A DNA stretch of 25,487 bases from DATJFH01 sp035495815 (lineage in GTDB: Bacteria; Acidobacteriota; Terriglobia; Bryobacterales; Bryobacteraceae). The position numbers and the translations under genes were made by a program. Numbering within the stretch: the stretch's first letter is position 1; the number at the start of each line of letters is the position of its first letter. Below the pieces are notes generated by a model that saw nothing but the letters and a program-made list of their open reading frames with translations, did not search any database and was not told the DNA's origin. Of this stretch, positions 15,411 through 24,527 are shown in pieces. The stretch spans positions 1 to 25,487 of the forward strand of contig DATJFH010000209.1 of assembly GCA_035495815.1 (NCBI GenBank). The letters are read 5' to 3'.

Positions 15411-16142
15411 ATGACTGAAAACACCACTATACCCGAGAGCGATGGCGACTATTCCGGTGCGAGCGCCAGCAACGAAGGCGAGCTAATACGCATCGTCATC
15501 GCGGACGACCATCCGATCTTTCGTGATGGCCTTCGGAAGTTGCTGATGCTGGAAGAGGATTTTCGCGTGGTGGCGGAGGCTCGGGATGGCAAGGAAGTTC
15601 TCGAAGTCCTGGAAGAGCATCAACCCGATATACTCCTGCTCGACCTCAAGATGCCGGGGCTCGATGGCCTGACAGCTCTGCAGAAGCTACAGAACTCACG
15701 TACCAAGACTAAAGTGATTGTCTTGACGGCATCGGAAGACAAGAACCAGTTCGTACAGGCCATGAAGTTCGGTACCTGCGGGATCGTTCTGAAGCAGACG
15801 GCAACCGAACTGCTCATCAAGAGCATTCGCAAAGTGCACGCCGGAGAGATCTGGCTGGACTCTCATACGACGGCCGCTGTGATGCGGCAATTTTCCTCGC
15901 CTATGGAATCGGCGCCGCTGGGGAATCGCGACCGCGACCGCTCGCCGCTCAGCCAGCGGGAGCGCGAGATCGTAGTCCTGGTCGCGCAGGGGTTCAAGAA
16001 CAAAGAAATGGCGGAGAAGATGTTCATCAGCGAGCAGACGGTGAAGAACCACCTGCACAACATCTTTGACAAGCTGGGTGTATCGGATCGCCTGGAGCTT
16101 GCGCTGTACGCGATCCATAAGAACATCCACACGCCGGTTTAA
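15411..16142 (+). CDS. NarL/FixJ-type response regulator
   Basis: A 243-residue two-component regulator. After a 25-residue polar N-terminal tail, the receiver domain (about 26-145) has the acidic pair Asp32-Asp33, phosphoacceptor Asp78 in LLLDLKMPG, Thr106 in VLTAS and Lys128. A LuxR-type helix-turn-helix follows (about 178-240; LSQREREIVVLVAQGFKNKE and SEQTVKNHLHNIFDKLGV). It should bind DNA as a dimer after phosphorylation. No histidine kinase is adjacent, so the partner lies elsewhere. There is no Shine-Dalgarno before the ATG at 15411; the long tail leaves room for a later start, but I see no better one. Confidence 0.93.
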   Translation: MTENTTIPESDGDYSGASASNEGELIRIVIADDHPIFRDGLRKLLMLEEDFRVVAEARDGKEVLEVLEEHQPDILLLDLKMPGLDGLTALQKLQNSRTKTKVIVLTASEDKNQFVQAMKFGTCGIVLKQTATELLIKSIRKVHAGEIWLDSHTTAAVMRQFSSPMESAPLGNRDRDRSPLSQREREIVVLVAQGFKNKEMAEKMFISEQTVKNHLHNIFDKLGVSDRLELALYAIHKNIHTPV

Positions 16143-16175
16143 ACGAGTTCTCCGCTCCCTCCAACCCTGCTTGCA

Positions 16176-16195
16176 TCCGGGCTTGACGACCCGGA
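16176..16195 (+). terminator. Hairpin after the response regulator gene
   Basis: TCCGGG (16176-16181) and CCCGGA (16190-16195) form a perfect 6-bp stem with an 8-nt loop, 34 nt after the stop at 16142. There is no long T-run, so termination may be partial. It separates the response regulator from the SDR-hydrolase pair. Confidence 0.35.
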
Positions 16196-16228
16196 CCGCT
16201 TTGCCGCGCAAGGTAACATGGAACAGAC

Positions 16229-16894
16229 ATGGCCCAAGACACGGCATTGCTGGTGGGCGCTACCGGATTAGTCGGCGCGCACTGTCTGCAGGCGCTCCTT
16301 GCCCGGGAAGAGTATCAGACCGTGATCGCGTTTACCCGCCGGAGTCTTTCGTATAAACACCCGCGCCTGATCGAGACGATCGTCGATTTCGACAGGTTGG
16401 AGGAGATCGATCCATTCCCGGCCGCCGACGTTTATTGCGCACTCGGCAGCACGATCAAGCGCGCCGGGTCACAGCATGCCTTTCTGAAGATCGATTACGA
16501 TTACCCCCGGATCCTCGCCGAGCGAAGCGCCGCCGCGGGCGCGAAAAAGTTCACGCTGGTCTCCTCGGTGGGAGCTGATCCCAAGTCAAGCAACTTTTAC
16601 CTGAGGGTCAAAGCGGAACTGGAGCGGGCGGTGGCCGCCTTGCCGTTCGAATCGGTGCATATTTTCCGGCCAAGTTTTCTGATCGGCAAACGGGCCGAGA
16701 CGCGGTTGGCTGAATCGGCCGCGGTGGCCGCCTCGCGGGCGATACAGTTTGCGCTGGCGGGGAAACTGCGAAAATACCGGCCCATTCGCGCGGAGGTCCT
16801 GGGGGCCGCCATGCCGGCCGCAGTCCGGGAAGGCAAGCCGGGGCGGCACATTTATCATTACGACGAGATTCTCTCGCTGGCGGCGCGGTCATGA
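16229..16894 (+). CDS. Atypical short-chain dehydrogenase, HTATIP2/TIP30-like
   Basis: A 221-residue Rossmann protein. The nucleotide-binding motif GATGLVG is at 10-16 just after the first strand. VSS (111-113) and the Tyr124-x3-Lys128 pair (YLRVK) are in the places of the SDR catalytic residues. RPSFLIGKR (147-155) is typical of atypical, NmrA/TIP30-like SDRs, which bind NAD(P)H and may be reductases or redox sensors. The ATG at 16229 has GGAA about 7 nt upstream; an ATG at 16219 is out of frame. The stop overlaps the start of the next gene by 4 nt (ATGA), so the two are translationally coupled. Substrate unknown. Confidence 0.85.
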   Translation: MAQDTALLVGATGLVGAHCLQALLAREEYQTVIAFTRRSLSYKHPRLIETIVDFDRLEEIDPFPAADVYCALGSTIKRAGSQHAFLKIDYDYPRILAERSAAAGAKKFTLVSSVGADPKSSNFYLRVKAELERAVAALPFESVHIFRPSFLIGKRAETRLAESAAVAASRAIQFALAGKLRKYRPIRAEVLGAAMPAAVREGKPGRHIYHYDEILSLAARS

Positions 16895-17511
16895 GCGAGC
16901 CATTTGCGGAAGGGACAGTTCGAGGATTTCTGCACTCCGCGGCGGGCGCCTCGCGCGGGTCGGTCGCGCTGGGGCACGGCGCCGGATCGAATGCCAGGGC
17001 TCCTGTTCTGGTAACCGTGGCGGCCGCGCTGGCTGAAGCAGGATTCACGGTGCTGCGATTCGATCTGCCGTTCCGGCAGGCGCGTCCGAGCGGTCCGCCG
17101 TGGCCGGCCGGCGCGCCCGCCGATCAGGAAGGGATTCGAGCCGCGGCCGGCGTGCTGCGCCGCATTTTCGGGGGCCGCGTCTTTCTCGGCGGCCACTCGT
17201 ATGGCGGGCGGCAGTCCACGATGCTGGCCGCAGCGGACCCGGGCGTGGCGGACGGCCTGCTGCTGCTGTCCTACCCATTGCATCCCCCGAAACGTCCGCA
17301 GCAGTTGCGGACGGAGCATTTTCCCCGAATCGTCACTCCGGCTGCTTTCCTGCATGGCTCGAGGGACCCGTTTGGAACGCTCGACGAAATGCGCGCGGCG
17401 CTGGCGCTGATTCCCGCGCCGGCGGCGCTCATCGAGGTCAAGGGCGCCGGTCACGATTTGAAGAGCGCCACTCTTCCGGAATTGGCTGTACAGGCTCTAT
17501 CGGGTCTTTAG
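16891..17511 (+). CDS. Alpha/beta hydrolase, KANL3/Tex30-like
   Basis: A 206-residue small alpha/beta hydrolase of the KANL3/Tex30 (dienelactone-hydrolase-like) type. It opens with a beta-strand region and LGHGAGSNARAP (27-38), the oxyanion loop. The nucleophile is Ser103 in GGHSYGGRQS, the acid Asp159 in HGSRDPFGT, and the base His188 in GAGHDL, so the triad is complete. No signal peptide. It begins inside the stop codon of the SDR gene (ATGA), suggesting the two act on linked steps or are simply co-expressed. Natural substrates of this family are poorly known. A hairpin follows the stop. Confidence 0.87.
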   Translation: MSEPFAEGTVRGFLHSAAGASRGSVALGHGAGSNARAPVLVTVAAALAEAGFTVLRFDLPFRQARPSGPPWPAGAPADQEGIRAAAGVLRRIFGGRVFLGGHSYGGRQSTMLAAADPGVADGLLLLSYPLHPPKRPQQLRTEHFPRIVTPAAFLHGSRDPFGTLDEMRAALALIPAPAALIEVKGAGHDLKSATLPELAVQALSGL

Positions 17512-17524
17512 AGCATGGAGACGG

Positions 17525-17550
17525 GGGTGGGAGTGCTGTCCCTCCCACCC
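17525..17550. terminator. Hairpin between convergent genes
   Basis: GGGTGGGAG (17525-17533) and CTCCCACCC (17542-17550) form a perfect 9-bp stem with an 8-nt loop, in the 57 nt between the convergent stops at 17511 and 17569. It lacks a T-run, but its strength and place suit a bidirectional terminator. Confidence 0.65.
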
Positions 17551-17568
17551 TATCGCATGGCCGCGAGT

Positions 17569-18963
17569 CTAGAAACCGGAGACTTCCTGGCCCATCGCAG
17601 GAGCGCTGAGGGTGAGCGCCATCGCTGCCCAACTGGATCCGGCGGCGGAGATCCATTGGTCCACGCCATGCGGGAACCCGCTCTCTTTGTATTGCTGGAA
17701 CGGGAAGGCCCGCGTACGCACGTGCCACGATCCGTCGCTCAACTGCGTGCGCAACAGGTAAGCGACGCCGCGTTGATACGCAGGATCCGAAGCCGCCATT
17801 TCCCCGGACCAGCGCAAGGCCACCAGCGCCTGCCCGGTTGCATAAGCGTCGGTTTCGAGCGCCGCCGTTTGTCCCCAGCCTCCGTCCTGCCGCTGTTCGC
17901 GCAACAAATCGAGCGCGGCTGTTCGCAGGCGTTGCGAATCGGCCTTTCCCCACGTCATTCCGAGCAGACGCATGGAGCGATCCTCGTTCGTCTGGGGCTT
18001 GGCCGAAGTCAGCCAGTGAAGCGCCTTGGCTACACGCTCTTCCGGATCCTTCCCATAAAGCTGAAGCGCGCGAAGGCTCAGCGCCGTCGCGGTGAAATCG
18101 CTCGCCTCCATCGGAGGTCTCGCCGGCAGCGCGCGGAAACTGCCATCCGGAAACTGAACGGTCGAGACCAGGTGCGCCATTGCCTCGGTGGTTGCGTCGG
18201 GAGCATAGCCTTCGGCGGCCAATCCAACCAGGGCATAGCTGACGGTGACCGGCGGGTCCGGAACCTTCTGAGTTCCCTGCGCCATGATCTCCCGCAAGGG
18301 CCTGAACATTGCCATGACGGCCTTGGTCTGCTGCTGCGCGAGCCGCTCGTCCACACGGAATCCCCGCTCGCGGGCCAGACTCGCGACCATTTGCGGCAGC
18401 GATTGATGGTGGCAGGAAGTGCAGCCTGACACTTTCACGAACTGCGGACCGCTCTTCTGCAAGAGGCTGATGGCTCTTTCCACAGAGTCTTTGATCATGC
18501 TCTCGTCGGACGCGCCGCCTTTCCGGAGCGCCGCCGCCACAGGCGTATAGCCTCTTCGCAGTGCCCAGGTCAAGGCCGTTTCGCCGTTCTGGTTCCTGGC
18601 GTTGGGATCGACGCCCAGGGCCAGCAGCTGCTCCACCAGCTCCGTCTTGCCGGTTTCGTTGAACGCGGCCCACATGAGCGTGGTTGAACCCAACCGGTCG
18701 CGCAACTGCACGTCCGCGCCCTTTTCCACCAGGATTCGAAACATCTCGCTGTCCTGAAACATGACCGGGAAGAAAATGGGCGGGAAACCCGCGAACCGCT
18801 CCTCATTCGGATCGGCTCCTTGAGCGAGCAGCCGCTTCACTCCTACGGTGTCGTTCCGCAGGATTGCGCCCAGCAAAGGCGTGGGTGGCGTGAAATCGGG
18901 CAGTTGGGCAAACATTGCCAGGGATCCACCGATCGCGAGCGCACAGAGTCTAATGCTTTTCAT
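17569..18963 (-). CDS. Secreted ankyrin-repeat / CxxCH / toroid-repeat protein
   Basis: A 464-residue protein. Residues 1 to about 19 are a signal peptide (ending AMFAQ). Residues about 27-152 hold roughly four ankyrin repeats (LLAQGADPNEE, LVEKGADVQLRD, LLALGVDPNARNQNGETALT). A lone CTSCH haem-type motif is at 181-185, inside SGCTSCHHQSLPQ. The rest (about 235-455) has repeats like those of squalene/prenyl cyclase alpha-alpha toroids: QFPDGSFRALP (270-280), QRQDGGWGQT (358-366 region) and LSDGSWHVR (409-416 region). No cyclase acid DxDD motif is seen, so it is probably not a terpene cyclase. The ATG at 18963 has a GGAGG about 10 nt upstream. It likely acts in the periplasm, perhaps as a c-type haem protein; the role is unknown. 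Confidence 0.8.
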   Translation of the reverse strand: MKSIRLCALAIGGSLAMFAQLPDFTPPTPLLGAILRNDTVGVKRLLAQGADPNEERFAGFPPIFFPVMFQDSEMFRILVEKGADVQLRDRLGSTTLMWAAFNETGKTELVEQLLALGVDPNARNQNGETALTWALRRGYTPVAAALRKGGASDESMIKDSVERAISLLQKSGPQFVKVSGCTSCHHQSLPQMVASLARERGFRVDERLAQQQTKAVMAMFRPLREIMAQGTQKVPDPPVTVSYALVGLAAEGYAPDATTEAMAHLVSTVQFPDGSFRALPARPPMEASDFTATALSLRALQLYGKDPEERVAKALHWLTSAKPQTNEDRSMRLLGMTWGKADSQRLRTAALDLLREQRQDGGWGQTAALETDAYATGQALVALRWSGEMAASDPAYQRGVAYLLRTQLSDGSWHVRTRAFPFQQYKESGFPHGVDQWISAAGSSWAAMALTLSAPAMGQEVSGF

Positions 18964-19095
18964 AGGTTGTCCTCCACCGAAAAAAGCGTAATCGAAAAGC
19001 GGAAAGGCTCAAGGACGTCCCGGCGACGGACCGGCGAAAACGCCCGCCCGCGAAAATGTCAGCCGCACGTGTCTGCCGTGGGTTGATCCGGAAGA

Positions 19096-20604
19096 TCAGG
19101 ATGACTTCGACTGTGCTCTCAGCCGGCTGTGCCGGCGGCCGAACAAGTAATAAACCAGGAGTCCGGCGACCAGCCAGACGAAGAAGCGCACCCAGGTTTC
19201 GAGCGGGAGTCCGAGCATCAGGACGAAACAGGAGACGATCGACAGCAGCGGCAGCACGGGGGAGCCGGGGACGCGGAAGCCGCGGGGACGCTCCGGCTGC
19301 GTGCGCCGCAAGACGATCACACCGGCCGATACCACGATGAACGCGAACAGGGTGCCGATATTGGACAGGTCGGCGAAGGTCCCGATGTCCCAGATCCCGG
19401 CCGGAACGCCGACCACCAGTCCGGCCACCCAGGTGCTCACGTGCGGGGTGCGGTGCACGGGATGCACTTTCGAAAAGGCGCGCGGCAGCAGGCCGTCCCG
19501 GGACATGGCGAACCAGATGCGGGCCTGGCCGTATTGAAACACAAGCAGCGACGAAAGCATTCCCACCAGTGCTCCTAATCCCACCCATCGTCGGATGTGG
19601 TCGTAGCCGAGCGCCTTGAGCGCGCCTGCGACCGGCGAGGCATTGCCCAGCGTCTTATAGTTTGCGATCCCGGTCAGGGTCAGCGACACCGAGATATACA
19701 GCGCGGTGCAGATCACCAGAGTGGCAATGATGCCGAAGGGCAGATCGCGCTGCGGGCGCTTGCACTCCTCGGCCGCGGTGGACACCGAATCGAAGCCGAT
19801 ATAGGTGAAGAACACGATGGCCGCGCCCGTGAGCACGCCCGAAAAACCGTTGGGCATGAACGGACGCCAGTTCTCGGTTCGGATCGCGCGCGACGCCCCG
19901 ATCACGAAGATCAGGATGGCCGCGATCTTGACCAGCACCATGACATTATTGGTCCCGGCGCTTTCTTTGACGCCACGGGCCAGGATAAATGTCAGCGCGA
20001 GAAGCAGCAGCAGCGTCGGGACGTTGAACCAATTCCCGGTGAACTGGCCGCCGGCGATCATGGGGTTCGAGAGTTTTTCGGGAAGGTGCACGCCGAAGGC
20101 GGCATCGAGGAAATCGTTGAAGTAGGCGGAGAAGCCGACCGCCACGGCCATATTGGATACGGCGTATTCGAGAATCAGGTCCCAGCCGATGATCCAGGCG
20201 AAGATTTCGCCGAGGGTCGCATAGGCGTAGGTGTAGGCGCTGCCGGCGATCGGGATCATGGATGCCAGCTCCGCGTAACAGAGCGCGGCGAAGCTGCACG
20301 CCAGCGCCGTCAGGAGGAAAGAGAGCGAGATCGCAGGCCCGGCGCCCGGGCGGCCGATCGTGGAAACGGCGCCGGAGCCGTTGAGGATCAGGTCCAGCAC
20401 GGGAGCGTGCAGAATCGAATTGTAGCTGAGAGTCTCGCCGGCCGCCGCCGTGCCGGTGAGGATGAAAATACCCGAGCCGATCACCGCGCCGATCCCCAGA
20501 GCCGTCAGGCTCCAGGGACCCAGGGTTTTGGCGAGCCGCTTATCCGGTTCTTCCGACGCCGCAATGAGCGCGTCGATGTTCTTGGTACGCAGCAGCTCGG
20601 ACAC
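19096..20604 (-). CDS. APC-family amino acid permease (cationic amino acid transporter type)
   Basis: A 502-residue inner-membrane permease with about 12-14 hydrophobic helices. Helix 1 has the unwound APC signature ALGIGAVIGSGIF (35-47). A long cytoplasmic N-terminus (1-28) precedes it, with the DKRLAKTLGPW segment shared by YfnA/CAT-like bacterial transporters. EECKRPQRDLPFGI after helix 6-7 is also typical. It should import amino acids with protons; specificity cannot be read. The start is a GTG at 20604, the first codon after an in-frame TGA, with no Shine-Dalgarno but a 6-bp hairpin immediately upstream. It begins 26 nt after the basic miniprotein stop, so it may be co-transcribed with uvrD. 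Confidence 0.9.
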   Translation of the reverse strand: MSELLRTKNIDALIAASEEPDKRLAKTLGPWSLTALGIGAVIGSGIFILTGTAAAGETLSYNSILHAPVLDLILNGSGAVSTIGRPGAGPAISLSFLLTALACSFAALCYAELASMIPIAGSAYTYAYATLGEIFAWIIGWDLILEYAVSNMAVAVGFSAYFNDFLDAAFGVHLPEKLSNPMIAGGQFTGNWFNVPTLLLLLALTFILARGVKESAGTNNVMVLVKIAAILIFVIGASRAIRTENWRPFMPNGFSGVLTGAAIVFFTYIGFDSVSTAAEECKRPQRDLPFGIIATLVICTALYISVSLTLTGIANYKTLGNASPVAGALKALGYDHIRRWVGLGALVGMLSSLLVFQYGQARIWFAMSRDGLLPRAFSKVHPVHRTPHVSTWVAGLVVGVPAGIWDIGTFADLSNIGTLFAFIVVSAGVIVLRRTQPERPRGFRVPGSPVLPLLSIVSCFVLMLGLPLETWVRFFVWLVAGLLVYYLFGRRHSRLRAQSKSS

Positions 20605-20606
20605 GT

Positions 20607-20627
20607 GGATTCAGCAATCCGGAATCC
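20607..20627 (-). promoter_or_regulatory. Stem-loop directly before the permease start codon
   Basis: GGATTC (20607-20612) and GAATCC (20622-20627) form a perfect 6-bp stem with a 9-nt loop, ending 2 nt before the GTG start at 20604 and beginning 3 nt after the miniprotein stop. It occupies the place where a ribosome-binding site would be, so it could limit initiation or be a protein or RNA-processing site. No function is proven. Confidence 0.35.
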
Positions 20628-20630
20628 GGC

Positions 20631-20788
20631 TTACCGTTTACGCTGGCCCTGCGCGGCCCGTCTGATCTTCTTTTTCATCGATCCGCGCGCCACACCGGAG
20701 GCGCGCTTGGCCTTGGGCGCGGCTTTCTTGCGCGCCGCGCGCTTCAGTTTCTTCCGTTCCGTCCGATCCGTTGCCGTTTTTGTATTCA

Positions 20789-20789
<1 letters not shown>
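20631..20789 (-). CDS. Very basic 52-residue protein coupled to uvrD
   Basis: A short gene whose ATG (20787-20789) shares its first base with the last base pair position of the uvrD TGA stop, giving TGATG on the minus strand, a classic stop-restart junction. The product is 52 residues with 12 Lys and 10 Arg against only one Asp and one Glu. It is rich in KKAAP-, KAKRA- and KKKIRR-like segments and has no hydrophobic core or cysteines. This looks like a disordered nucleic-acid-binding tail, reminiscent of histone H1-like bacterial proteins, but I recognise no family. A weak AAGAGA lies upstream. It ends with TAA, 26 nt before the permease start. The junction and composition support a real gene; function is unknown. 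Confidence 0.6.
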
Positions 20790-23098
<2,309 letters not shown>

Positions 23099-23121
23099 GC
23101 TGTGAGGGGGAGCTACTTCTT

Positions 23122-23130
23122 ATGTTAACA
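23122..23130 (-). promoter_or_regulatory. Candidate extended -10 promoter of the helicase gene
   Basis: TGTTAACAT on the minus strand reads as TGn plus TAACAT, ending 23 nt before the ATG at 23098. No good -35 is seen. It lies in the 119-nt gap after the phospholipase-like gene, which would give the helicase its own transcription start. Confidence 0.3.
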
Positions 23131-23217
23131 CGCGGGTGGGCGGCACGAAAAAAGTACGCGGCGGCATCGACGGCCCGCGGGCGCACCAAAATTGGAAACC
23201 CGCCTGCCTGCCCAAGA

Positions 23218-24498
23218 TTACCGCGCCGGCGCGGCTGCCCGGCTGCTGCTTTCCTGCCCCCTCAGCGCGTCCAATTGGGCTACCAGCTTCTTCCAGGCCT
23301 TCTCGTCCTTCTTGTTTGCGAACGGGGCGTTCATATCGGAATAGAACGCCAAAATATTGATTCGCAGCTCCGCGGGGACCGGCTTTCCGTTCAACTTGTC
23401 GACCAGCTTCGCATAGGCGAGGTCCGCCAGCTTGTAGGTTCCGGGCTTCAGCGGCTCGCCCGTGTCGAAGTTCTCATTGGGCAGCCTGAGCGCCCCTCGC
23501 CGGTGCTCTGCCAGCATCCGGCGGTACTGGTCGAGAGTTTCGTTGACGCTCTTCATGAAGAGCCGCTCGGTCTCCGGAGTCGGGGCGTGAAAGGCGAACA
23601 CCCTCAACGGCCCGACTTTGGGAATCAACTTGAATACAAACGCCAGGAAGCGGGCTGCGAAGCCTGGACGCTGGTATTTCGAACCCCACTTCTTCTCGAA
23701 GCTGGACCGCGAAAGATTCCGGACAAATTTCTTCTGGGTCATGCTCGGCTGCGCCTTGACGATCTCATCTTTTTTGAGCTTCCAGGCGGCTTTGGTCACC
23801 GTGGGCATGATCGAAGAGACCGCATAACGATACGTGCCGATCGCCAGCTCCTCGTTGATCAAATCCGAGAGCTTCAGGCCGTAAACTCGGGGCACGGCTC
23901 TTTCGAGCAGCTTCTGCGCTACTTCGAAACCGATGAAGTCGTGATACTTTTCGGGCGCGTAATTCCCTTGCGCCACCTGAGTGACGTCAAAGGAGAACTC
24001 CACTTTCAAGTGCGAGACCTTGTCATCAGCGTAGGTGACCGTCCTGCCAAAACGCCTCTCGAGCTTTGGGTAAATGATCGGTACCGAGCGGTTGATCGCT
24101 TCCCGATGACCATTGTTGTCGGCGGCGTAGTGTGCCATGGATCCCAGCGCGAAGGCGTACTCGTTCAGATCCTGGGATTCTTCGATCAGCGCGAGAACGA
24201 AATCTCCACTGCGAACGTAGTGGGCCAGGTCGCTGAAGAACTTGCTGCCGAACGGGTAATAGCCCATGTCCTGGATAATGGCTCCGCCATAAGCGTAGCC
24301 ATGGGCCACTCGAAGCTGGTCCTGGTTAGACTCCGGAAATCGCTTGCGCAGGAGAGGCTCCAACCAATCCTTCCAGGTAGAATCGATAATCGCTTCGTGG
24401 GTGAGAACCGAATAACCGCGGGCAGCGTCCAGACTGCACAAGCCGAAGAGGATCGACAGAACGAATCGCCGCGCTTTCACCTCTGATCCAGATAGCAT
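23218..24498 (-). CDS. Secreted zinc-dependent phospholipase C-like protein
   Basis: A 426-residue protein from my chosen start. A signal peptide covers about 1-27 (KARRFVLSILFGLCSLDAARG as core and cleavage zone). The following region resembles the zinc-dependent phospholipase C / S1-P1 nuclease helical fold: THEAIID with His34, AHGYAYGGAIIQDMGYYPFG with His66 and Asp77, His93 (LAHYVRSGDF), then SMAHYAADNNGH with His123, Asp127 and His131. The C-terminal half (about 200-426) is unrecognised and Lys-rich. The start is uncertain: ATG at 24498, ATG at 24510 and GTG at 24480 all keep the signal peptide. It starts about 30 nt after the sulfatase stop, so the two are likely co-transcribed. Confidence 0.75.
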   Translation of the reverse strand: MLSGSEVKARRFVLSILFGLCSLDAARGYSVLTHEAIIDSTWKDWLEPLLRKRFPESNQDQLRVAHGYAYGGAIIQDMGYYPFGSKFFSDLAHYVRSGDFVLALIEESQDLNEYAFALGSMAHYAADNNGHREAINRSVPIIYPKLERRFGRTVTYADDKVSHLKVEFSFDVTQVAQGNYAPEKYHDFIGFEVAQKLLERAVPRVYGLKLSDLINEELAIGTYRYAVSSIMPTVTKAAWKLKKDEIVKAQPSMTQKKFVRNLSRSSFEKKWGSKYQRPGFAARFLAFVFKLIPKVGPLRVFAFHAPTPETERLFMKSVNETLDQYRRMLAEHRRGALRLPNENFDTGEPLKPGTYKLADLAYAKLVDKLNGKPVPAELRINILAFYSDMNAPFANKKDEKAWKKLVAQLDALRGQESSSRAAAPAR

Positions 24499-24527
24499 GT
24501 CCAGGGCCATTTGGCCCGAAGACTGAA

